Source: Magnetococcales bacterium
Lineage (GTDB): Bacteria > Pseudomonadota > Magnetococcia > Magnetococcales > Magnetaquicoccaceae
DNA length: 12,449 bases
Assembly (NCBI GenBank): GCA_015228895.1
Contig: JADGCR010000048.1
Span: 1 to 12,449, forward strand
Reading direction: 5' to 3'
Under the pieces are notes generated by a model. It saw only the letters and a list, made by a program, of their open reading frames with translations, made no database searches and was not told the DNA's origin. Below, in pieces: positions 1 to 6,197 of this stretch. Positions within the stretch are counted from its first letter, which is position 1, and the number at the start of each line of letters is the position of its first letter. The position numbers and the translations under genes were made by a program.

Positions 1-1
1 G

Positions 2-499
2 GAACCCCCGGTGGGGGATCCGGATTTCGAGGCCGCGGTCGAGGCGTTCCTGGCTTTCTACCGCCTGCACCTGACCGACAACTCCCGTCCCTTTCCCGCC
101 GTGCCGGAGACCCTGGCCGCCCTGGCCGCCGTCGGCTTCCCCATGGCGGTGGTCACCAACAAGCCGGAACACCTGGCCCGCGCCATGCTGGAGCAGTTGA
201 ACCTGAGTCGTTTCTTCGCCCTCGTCGTGGGCGGGGACTCCCTGCCCACCCGCAAACCCGATCCCGCGCCCCTGCTGCACGCTCTGGCGAGACTGAACCT
301 CCCCCCCGCCTCCGGGGTGATGATCGGGGATTCGGAAACCGATCTCCACGCGGCCCGCAACGCGGGGCTTCCGGTCATTCTTCTCTCCTATGGATACAAC
401 CGGGGCATGGATGTCCGCGAGTTGCGACCCGACCGGGTTGCGGACCATTTCCACCAACTCCCGGACATGCTGCTCCACTCTTCACCAGGCAAGGATTGA
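2..499 (+). CDS. gph: Phosphoglycolate phosphatase-like HAD hydrolase, 5' end cut by window edge
   Basis: The reading frame is open from the first bases, so the gene begins outside the window; the GTG at 11 is probably internal. What remains is the C-terminal two thirds of a HAD-superfamily phosphatase. HAD motif II is seen as VVTNK, motif III as the Lys in RKPDP, and motif IV as the acidic GDSETD. The motif I DxDGT nucleophile loop lies upstream and cannot be checked. The ending GYNRG and the cap-region remnant fit the Gph branch, which hydrolyses 2-phosphoglycolate, but related HAD phosphatases with other substrates look alike. The stop is 7 bases before the hisG start, so the two are probably co-transcribed. 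Confidence 0.8.
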   Translation, partial: EPPVGDPDFEAAVEAFLAFYRLHLTDNSRPFPAVPETLAALAAVGFPMAVVTNKPEHLARAMLEQLNLSRFFALVVGGDSLPTRKPDPAPLLHALARLNLPPASGVMIGDSETDLHAARNAGLPVILLSYGYNRGMDVRELRPDRVADHFHQLPDMLLHSSPGKD

Positions 500-506
500 T
501 ACCGAC

Positions 507-1385
507 ATGGCACACCTGAAACTCGGCATTCCCAAAGGGAGCCTGGAGATGGCCACCATCGACCTGTTCGCCCAGGCGGGTTGGTCCATCACCTCCAGTT
601 CCCGCAACTATTTCCCCGGCATCGACGACCCGGAGATCGTCTGTTCCCTGGTGCGCCCCCAGGAGATGGCCCGTTATGTGGCGGATGGCACCCTGGACAT
701 GGGACTGACCGGTCTGGACTGGATCCTCGAATGGGAGTGCGAGGACAAAGTGACGCAAATCGGCGCCCTGGAGTATTCCAAAAGCTCCAACCGTCCCTGC
801 CGCTGGGTGCTGGTCACGCGGCAGGACTCCCCCATCCGCTCCCTGGAGGATCTCCAGGGCAAACGGGTGGCCACCGAACTGGAACGGTTCACCCGGCGTT
901 TCCTGGCCCAGCGGGGCATCGCGGCGGAAGTGATCTTCTCCTGGGGGGCCACCGAGGCCAAGGTGGTGGAGGGGTTGGTGGACGCGGTGGTGGAGATCAC
1001 CGAGACCGGTTCCACCATCAAGGCCCATGGATTGCGCATCGTCGAGGAACTGCTGGAGACCCGCACCATGATCATCGCCAACCATGGGGCGGTCGCCGAC
1101 CCGTGGAAAAAGGAGAAGATCGACCAGATCACCCTGTTGTTGAACGCGGCCCTGCAGGCGCGCCACAAGGCGATTCTCAAGATGAACGTGCCCGTGGCCA
1201 AATCCGCCGCGGTTCTGGAGCTGCTCCCCAGTCTCCAGGCTCCGACGATCAACCCGTTGTCCGACCCGGACTGGCTGGCGGTGGAGACGGTGGTGGACCG
1301 CTCCGCGGTCCGGGACCTGATTCCGCGCCTGAAACGGGTTGGCGCTGTCGGCATACTGGAATATGATCTCAAAAAGGTGGTATGA
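507..1385 (+). CDS. hisG: ATP phosphoribosyltransferase HisG, long form with C-terminal regulatory domain
   Basis: Cytoplasmic enzyme of the first step of histidine synthesis, joining ATP and PRPP to give phosphoribosyl-ATP. The start at 507 gives 292 residues beginning MAHLKLGIPKGSL, the usual HisG opening, with AAGGA at 491-495 as ribosome site. An upstream in-frame start at 390 would lie inside the preceding gene and adds nothing HisG-like. The conserved PRPP-binding stretch with EITETGSTIKAHGLR is at residues 163-177. Residues from about 215 form the extra ACT-like domain (VPVAKSAAVLELLPSL) of the long HisG class, which binds histidine for feedback inhibition and works without HisZ. No other his genes are in view, so it is detached from a his operon here. 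Confidence 0.95.
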   Translation: MAHLKLGIPKGSLEMATIDLFAQAGWSITSSSRNYFPGIDDPEIVCSLVRPQEMARYVADGTLDMGLTGLDWILEWECEDKVTQIGALEYSKSSNRPCRWVLVTRQDSPIRSLEDLQGKRVATELERFTRRFLAQRGIAAEVIFSWGATEAKVVEGLVDAVVEITETGSTIKAHGLRIVEELLETRTMIIANHGAVADPWKKEKIDQITLLLNAALQARHKAILKMNVPVAKSAAVLELLPSLQAPTINPLSDPDWLAVETVVDRSAVRDLIPRLKRVGAVGILEYDLKKVV

Positions 1386-1427
1386 TGATGCCATCATCCG
1401 CCTTCACCCCAACCAAGGAATGTGAAC

Positions 1428-1604
1428 ATGCCGATTCTTGAGAGGATGACTGGATTCGTACTCGCCTTGCCGGACATGCTGCGACATGCTTTCGGCCCGA
1501 TTGCCCCCTCACCCGTCCTGGCACCGGTCCCGGTCCGCTCCAGGGAGGCGGAGCGCAAGGCGGCCCTGGCGGCCGCGGCGCGTCGTCGCAACCGTTTCTC
1601 TTAA
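1428..1604 (+). CDS. Small hypothetical protein, 58 residues
   Basis: Not recognised. The ATG at 1428 has AAGGA at 1415-1419, 8 bases upstream, which is better placed than for the in-frame GTG at 1422. The protein has a hydrophobic or amphipathic first third (MPILERMTGFVLALPDML), a Pro/Val-rich middle, and a very basic Ala/Arg-rich tail ending AAARRRNRFS, so it could touch a membrane or nucleic acid. It sits 42 bases after hisG and 53 before the hibernation factor gene, in the same direction. The small size and lack of a known family keep confidence moderate; the good ribosome site and the otherwise unexplained gap support it. Confidence 0.5.
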   Translation: MPILERMTGFVLALPDMLRHAFGPIAPSPVLAPVPVRSREAERKAALAAAARRRNRFS

Positions 1605-1657
1605 ACCACAGGAAGTGTGTCGTCACCCATTTCAATATCAATCAAGGGGTTCAAAAT

Positions 1658-1963
1658 ATGGAAGTGAAAATCGAAGGTCGCCAAGTTGACATCGGTGATG
1701 AATTGCGCGAACGCATCAACAAGCTTTTCGACAACCTGGATCAACGTTTCGGCCCCCTGACCCACGCCCGCATCTCTGTGGAACGCAAAGCCCACAACAA
1801 CGAGCAACGGGCCTCGGCCAAAACCGTGGTCAATGTCGCGGGCAAGACCCTCTCCGCCGCCAAAGAGTCCGCCACGGTGGTGGGCGCGGTCAACGACACC
1901 ATGGAAACCTTGACCCAGGAACTCCTGACCCACCTGGAAAAGAGCAAGAAGAATCATCGTTGA
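1658..1963 (+). CDS. hpf: Ribosome hibernation-promoting factor, short form (HPF/RaiA/YfiA family)
   Basis: A 101-residue protein of the HPF/RaiA (sigma-54 modulation protein, S30AE) family. Members bind in the decoding channel of the small ribosomal subunit in stationary or stressed cells and silence or dimerise ribosomes. The start MEVKIEGRQVDIGDELRERI, the central ISVERKAHNN strand and the helix after SATVVGAVNDTMETL match the family beta-alpha-beta-beta-beta-alpha fold. It lacks the C-terminal dimerisation domain of long HPFs. AAGGGG at 1644-1649 serves as ribosome site. In many proteobacteria this gene sits beside rpoN or PTS genes; here it does not. A GC-rich hairpin directly after the stop suggests transcription ends there. 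Confidence 0.9.
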   Translation: MEVKIEGRQVDIGDELRERINKLFDNLDQRFGPLTHARISVERKAHNNEQRASAKTVVNVAGKTLSAAKESATVVGAVNDTMETLTQELLTHLEKSKKNHR

Positions 1964-1974
1964 CCCCTGTGATC

Positions 1975-2009
1975 CACCCTGCCCCGGGCCCCTTCGCCGG
2001 GGCGGGGTG
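1975..2009 (+). terminator. GC-rich hairpin after hpf
   Basis: Arms 1975-1987 and 1997-2009 pair over 13 positions with one G-U pair, around a 9-base loop. It lies 12 bases after the hpf stop and before the transporter gene. No run of T follows, so it is either a poor intrinsic terminator or an RNA-stabilising stem. Confidence 0.55.
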
Positions 2010-2076
2010 ACTTCAAACCGATCCGCCTTCCGGACCCGACCTGTTCCCATTCAGCCTTGACGGATACACGACCAAC

Positions 2077-2955
2077 ATGAAATTCGAAGCGTGCAAGGAG
2101 TGTCAGGCAGATACCATGTGGTTCGTCTTTTGGGGCAACACCTTTCTGACGGCCTACAAGGGAGTTCTGGGAGGGGTGACGGGAAGCGCCGCCCTGGTGG
2201 CGGACGCGGTCCACTCCCTGGCGGATGTGTTGTCCACCATCGTCACCATCATGAGCATCCGGTTTTCCAACCGGCCCGCCGACGCGGAGCACGCCTATGG
2301 CCACGGCAAGATCCAATACGTCTCCTCCTCCCTCACGGGCCTGTTGCTGCTGATGGGAGCGGTCCTGATTTTCAAGGAGGCTTTCCACGCCATCATCACC
2401 AACGATTTCCCCCCACCCAATCCCCTGGCGTTGTTCGGGGCGCTGCTCTCCATCATCATCAACGAAGGGATGTATCGCAACCAACTCTGCCTGGCCACCC
2501 AGATCAACAGCCCGGCGGTCTGGGCCAACGCCTGGGACAACCGTTCCGACGCCATCGCCTCGGCGGCGGTGATGTTCGGCATCGCCATGGCCGTCCTCGG
2601 TTTTCCCCTGGCCGACCCGCTGGCGGCCCTGGGCGTCTCCTTGATCATCGCCAAAATCGCCATCGAACTCAATATCGAGGCCGTGCGAGGCTTGATCGAC
2701 ACTTCCGCGGACGCGGACGAATTGAAGCTGATCTATCAAATCACCCGCAAGACCCCCGGGGTGCTGGGGATCGCCTTTCTGCGGGCCAGGGTCATGGGGG
2801 AGAGCCTGCACGTGGAGGTCAGTGTGCAGGTGGACCCGAAACTGCTGGTCTACGAGGCGGACATCATTGTGGAATATCTCCGGGAACGGATCAAGAACAA
2901 GATCGGCCGGGAATCCGAGGTCACGGTCTTTTTGTCCCCCTATGCCGCCCAGTAG
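2077..2955 (+). CDS. MamB-like cation diffusion facilitator (CDF) transporter
   Basis: An inner-membrane metal/proton antiporter of the CDF family, 292 residues, with six predicted membrane segments (about 15-35, 38-60, 82-100, 115-133, 159-177, 180-197) and a cytoplasmic C-terminal domain from about 205. The likely metal site is H46 and D50 in segment 2 (HSLAD) and D154 and D158 in segment 5 (DNRSD). Ordinary zinc CDFs have HHRSD there; DNRSD is the form I recall in MamB, the magnetosome iron transporter. The N-terminus MKFEACKECQ with its CxxC also follows the MamB pattern, as do SNRPADAEHAYGHGKIQYVSSS-type residues at 64-85. No magnetosome genes flank it, so it may be a chromosomal paralogue exporting Fe, Mn or Zn. 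The ribosome site is weak. Confidence 0.85.
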   Translation: MKFEACKECQADTMWFVFWGNTFLTAYKGVLGGVTGSAALVADAVHSLADVLSTIVTIMSIRFSNRPADAEHAYGHGKIQYVSSSLTGLLLLMGAVLIFKEAFHAIITNDFPPPNPLALFGALLSIIINEGMYRNQLCLATQINSPAVWANAWDNRSDAIASAAVMFGIAMAVLGFPLADPLAALGVSLIIAKIAIELNIEAVRGLIDTSADADELKLIYQITRKTPGVLGIAFLRARVMGESLHVEVSVQVDPKLLVYEADIIVEYLRERIKNKIGRESEVTVFLSPYAAQ

Positions 2956-2967
2956 TATCGAACCGGA

Positions 2968-3348
2968 TCAGCGCCAACCGGCTTGCCGCTCGCATGCGGC
3001 GCGGGCGCGGGGATGGGATTTTTCCCACTCGCTGATGGAACGGGTTTCGTTGTCACTCATTTTGTCATTCATGCAGGTGCAATAGCCGCTGACCACGGAG
3101 GGGGGGACCCGCGCCCCGGCGTTATCCCGCATGCAACGTGAGATCCAGCGCATGTCATCCGGGCTGGCATATCCCTGCCGGGGTTCCCGACTCCCTTTTT
3201 CGTACCCTTTATGCCCCTTTATGTAGCGCCCCTCGTCGCGGTCCGCTGCGCCATAATACGGCTGATGCGTCGTCTCCAGACAACCGGCCAACACCATCAG
3301 ACAACAACCCGCCAGACCCGTCCTGACGATGCGATACCTGTTCTGCAT
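2968..3348 (-). CDS. Small cysteine-containing lipoprotein, function unknown
   Basis: The ATG ending at 3348 has GAGGA 8 bases upstream and gives 126 residues. Residues 1-22 form a lipoprotein signal peptide with basic start RYRIVR, a hydrophobic core and the lipobox LAGC, so Cys23 would be lipidated. The mature part has a charged, Gly/Tyr-rich linker and then a compact C-terminal domain with four cysteines (C72, C90, C92, C119), including YCTC, which could form two disulfides in the periplasm. I recognise the general pattern of small envelope lipoproteins with a CxC motif but not the family. Longer in-frame starts upstream would hide the signal peptide. It is convergent with the transporter, 12 bases apart. 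Confidence 0.75.
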   Translation of the reverse strand: MQNRYRIVRTGLAGCCLMVLAGCLETTHQPYYGAADRDEGRYIKGHKGYEKGSREPRQGYASPDDMRWISRCMRDNAGARVPPSVVSGYCTCMNDKMSDNETRSISEWEKSHPRARAACERQAGWR

Positions 3349-3356
3349 ATTGTTTT

Positions 3357-3361
3357 TCCTC
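3357..3361 (-). promoter_or_regulatory. Ribosome binding site GAGGA that fixes the lipoprotein start
   Basis: On the minus strand GAGGA lies 8 bases before the ATG that starts a classical lipoprotein signal peptide, and rules out the longer in-frame start at 3417. Confidence 0.6.
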
Positions 3362-3696
3362 AAGAAAGGTTGACATGGAACGGTGCATAAAATACCCCAT
3401 TCCCATCGACAAATCAAGCCATATCTCCATTTCGCTCCCGCTCGCAGACGCGCCTGGAACGCAACGACCGGACAATCATCCGATTACAATACAATAAACA
3501 ATAATAATGCATACGACACCCATTAAAATAACTTAAAATTATTGACATCCTGACATCAACCCCAGATCATTCACACAAACCGTATCTTTTTCCTCTTTCA
3601 TCATGTAAGATGATACCGTTGACTGTAAGCCAATCGGTCACGTCTGCTCTGGAATGGCAAATGGGTTAACATGAACCACGCTCTTGGTTACCTTTC

Positions 3697-3702
3697 AGGG
3701 TG
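3697..3702 (+). promoter_or_regulatory. Ribosome binding site AGGGTG for the truncated CheA
   Basis: AGGGTG lies 6 bases before ATG 3709, favouring that codon over the GTG at 3700, which is part of the site itself. It implies that the shortened CheA could be translated. Confidence 0.5.
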
Positions 3703-3708
3703 ACACGC

Positions 3709-5146
3709 ATGATCGCCCCCACCCCCGATGGAGGTTGGCACCGCCTGCTCCCCCTCATGACACTTTTCTCCCTCTTCCCCCGTCTGGTGCGGGATCTGGC
3801 GCGCCAGCAGGACAAACGGATCGCACTGCATCTGGAGGGCGGCGCCACCACGGCGGACAAGCGGATCATCGAGGAGATGAAAGGTCCTCTGACCCATCTG
3901 GTGCGCAACGCGGTGGATCATGGGCTGGAGACGCCCGGGGAGCGGGTCGCCTTCGGCAAACCCGAAGAGTGCACCATCCGCATGCGCGCCATGCGCACCG
4001 CCACCCATGTGGTGATCGAGGTCGCGGACGACGGGCGTGGGCTGGATCTGGACGCCATCAAACGCAATGCCCTCAAGCGGCGTCTGTATGGCGAAGGGGA
4101 ACTGGCGCTCATGACCGATGCCCAGGTGAGCGCCCTGATCTTTCACTCCGGTTTTTCCACCAGCGCCATGGTGACCGATGTTTCCGGCCGGGGGGTGGGG
4201 CTGGATGTGGTACGGGTGAACGTGGAACGCCTGAAAGGGTCGGTGCAGGTGGTCTCGGAGCCGGGCAAGGGGTGTTGTTTCACCATCCGTCTGCCCATCA
4301 CGCTGGCCACGACCCCGGTCTTCATCGTGGCGGTGGGTGAGCACCGTTTCGCCGTCCCTCTGGATTTTGTCCATAGCGTGCGGCGGGTCGGACCGCAGAA
4401 TCTCTTTCACATCGAGGGCCGGGACGCCATGTCCATCGACAGTGCGCCGGTTTCGGTGGCCCACCTGGTGGACCTGCTGGAACTGCCGCTGGCGCCCAGG
4501 GATCGGCAGCCCCCCCCCCTGGCCCTGCATCGTTCTGGCCATCGGCGAGGAACGGGTCGGGCTGCTGGTGGAGGCGCTGGAGGACGAACTGGAGGTGGTG
4601 ATGAAACCCCATGGGGGGATTCTGGCGCGGGTGCGCAACATCGCCGGAGCCACGATCCTGGGGTCCGGGGAGGTCTGCATGGTCCTCAATCCCCACGATC
4701 TGCTCAAGACGGTACAACGTCAGAGCCTCTCCCATCCCGCGCCGGGCATCGGCCCGGGAGAGAGCGACAGGGAGACCATGGGCAAAAAAACCATCCTGTT
4801 GGCCGAGGATTCCATCACCACCCGCATCCAGGAGAAACGGATCCTGGAAGGGGCGGGCTACGAGGTGGTGTTGGCCGTGGATGGAGCCGACGCCATCAAC
4901 AAACTGGGCCAGCACTCCTTCGACGCCCTGGTATCCGATGTCCAGATGCCCAATCTGGACGGCTTGGCGCTGACGGCGAAAATCCGGCAGAATCCGGCCT
5001 ATCGGGATCTCCCGGTGATCCTGATCACCTCCCTCTCCACCGAGGAGGATCTGCGTCGCGGTCTGGAGGCGGGTGCCAACGCCTATCTCACCAAGCCCAC
5101 CTTTGATCAGGGGGTGTTCCTGGAAACCTTGCGGAGGCTGGTGTGA
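3709..5146 (+). pseudogene. cheA: CheA-type histidine kinase with fused receiver; lacks P1-P3 and is frameshifted
   Basis: CheA autophosphorylates and passes phosphate to CheY and CheB in chemotaxis. With one C removed from the tract at 4510-4519 the product is 478 residues. It opens at the end of P3 (LLPLMTLFSLFPRLVRDLAR), then the P4 ATPase with N-box HLVRNAVDHGLE (63-74), G1 DDGRG, F-box IFHSGFSTS and G2 VSGRGVGLDVV (158-168). The CheW-like P5 begins near TPVFIVAVGEHRFAVPLDFV. A receiver follows from about 4780 (ILLAEDS, phospho-acceptor in SDVQMPNLDG, TKP lysine). The P1 histidine domain and most of P3 are missing. As sequenced, the frame shifts in mid-P5, so P5 is cut and the receiver is in another frame. 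The stop overlaps the cheB start by four bases. It may be a pseudogene, a split CheA needing P1 in trans, phase-variable, or a sequencing error. Confidence 0.8.
4510..4519 (+). repeat. Run of ten C at the cheA frameshift point
   Basis: The upstream frame encodes DRQPPP and enters the tract; the CheA-like sequence resumes as PCIVLAIGEERVG only in the +1 frame. Nine C would restore one continuous reading frame. Such tracts slip in replication and are also prone to sequencing error. Confidence 0.9.
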
Positions 5147-6189
5147 TTTCTGTCCTGTTGGTCGATGACTCCCCGATTGCCGTTCTGGTGCTGAAAAAAA
5201 TGCTGCAATCGTTTGTCGATATCGTGGTGGTGGGCACCGCCGGCCATGGAGAGGAGGCGTTGACGCTCATTCCCGCCCTCGCCCCCCAGGTGGTCTGCAC
5301 CGACCTGCACATGCCCAAAATGGATGGCTTGCAGTTGACCAGAGAGGTGATGCGCCGTCACCCCCTGCCCATTCTGGTGATCAGCGTGTCGGTCCACCAG
5401 ACCCAGGACGATCACAACATCTTCGAGTTGCTGGACGCGGGGGCCATCGATGTCTTTCCCAAACCACGGGGGGGGTTGGAAGGGTACAGCAAGGAACTCG
5501 CCCTGGAGTTGGCCACCAAGATCCGGGTGCTTTCCGGGGTGATTCCCATCCGTCGCCATCAGCGGGTCAGACCCAGGGAGAATCCGGAGCAGGGGGTGGC
5601 TCTTCTTCCACCCGCGCGCGCGACCGCGCCCAGGCTGGTGGTGATCGGGGCGTCCACAGGGGGGCCCATGGCCTTGTTGACCATCCTCTCCGAACTGCCG
5701 AAGAGTTTCCCGGTGCCCATCGTGTGCATTCAGCACATCAGCAAGGGCTTTCTGGAAGAGATGGTCAGCTGGCTGGACAACAACGTCTCCCTGGGGGTGC
5801 GGGTCGCCAGGACGGGGGAGATCCTGGAGGCGGGTTCGGTCTATTTTCCCCAGGAGGGGACCCATCTGTTGTTCAACGCCATGGGACGGGTCAACGGGGA
5901 GAGTTGCCGTGACCTGGAGATGCATTGCCCCTCGATCGATGTGGTTTTCGAGTCCGCCGCCACCTGCTTTCGGGAGAAGGTCATCGGGGTGTTGCTCACC
6001 GGCATGGGACGGGATGGGGCCAGAGGCATGCGGGCCATTCTGGACGCGGGGGGGAGCACCATTGCCCAGGATGAGGAGTCCTGCGTGATTTTCGGCATGC
6101 CGGGACAGGCGATCGCCATGGGTGGGGTCAGGGAAGTGCTGCCCCTGGCCCAGATCGCGTCCACGCTGTTGCGACATGTCGGGAGGTGA
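5143..6189 (+). CDS. cheB: Chemotaxis protein-glutamate methylesterase CheB
   Basis: CheB removes methyl groups from (and deamidates) chemoreceptor glutamates and drives adaptation after phosphorylation by CheA. The 348-residue protein has an N-terminal receiver with acidic pair D8/D9, phospho-acceptor D54 and K107, a linker near 130-160, and a C-terminal esterase with catalytic S171 (GASTGGP), H198 (QHIS) and D291 (GMGRDGA). All key residues are present. The GTG start overlaps the CheA stop as GTGA, with GGAGG at 5133-5137 upstream, so translation is coupled to the kinase. The cheR partner is not in the window. It ends 8 bases before the next kinase gene. Confidence 0.95.
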   Translation: MISVLLVDDSPIAVLVLKKMLQSFVDIVVVGTAGHGEEALTLIPALAPQVVCTDLHMPKMDGLQLTREVMRRHPLPILVISVSVHQTQDDHNIFELLDAGAIDVFPKPRGGLEGYSKELALELATKIRVLSGVIPIRRHQRVRPRENPEQGVALLPPARATAPRLVVIGASTGGPMALLTILSELPKSFPVPIVCIQHISKGFLEEMVSWLDNNVSLGVRVARTGEILEAGSVYFPQEGTHLLFNAMGRVNGESCRDLEMHCPSIDVVFESAATCFREKVIGVLLTGMGRDGARGMRAILDAGGSTIAQDEESCVIFGMPGQAIAMGGVREVLPLAQIASTLLRHVGR

Positions 6190-6197
6190 GGGCGTCC

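Larger units (their letters stand above)
3349..3708. other. AT-rich divergent intergenic region, probable promoters
   Basis: About 360 bases separate the lipoprotein gene (minus) from the signalling operon (plus). The stretch 3480-3620 is clearly more AT-rich than its surroundings, as expected of a promoter region. A perfect -35 hexamer TTGACA is at 3542-3547, but no good -10 box lies 16-18 bases downstream. On the minus strand TTAAGT and TATGCA are spaced 17 apart within 3500-3540, a weak candidate for the lipoprotein. A 10-codon ORF at 3671-3703 overlaps the kinase start. No CheA P1-P3 coding remnant is readable upstream; the kinase frame is closed by TAA at 3667. Confidence 0.5.

Noticed and set aside
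375..1397. 340-codon minus-strand ORF
   Set aside because: Lies wholly antisense to hisG and shows no domain.
1384..1398. GATGATG-C-CATCATC inverted repeat after hisG as a terminator
   Set aside because: One-base loop, no GC-rich stem and no T tract; probably chance.
1954..2811. 285-codon minus-strand ORF
   Set aside because: Antisense to the CDF transporter; low-complexity Gly/Asp/Gln/Arg composition without a family.
3671..3703. 10-codon ORF that could be a leader peptide for cheA
   Set aside because: No convincing ribosome site, no attenuator hairpin and no codon bias pointing to a regulatory role.
3688..4707. 339-codon minus-strand ORF
   Set aside because: Antisense to the CheA kinase core.
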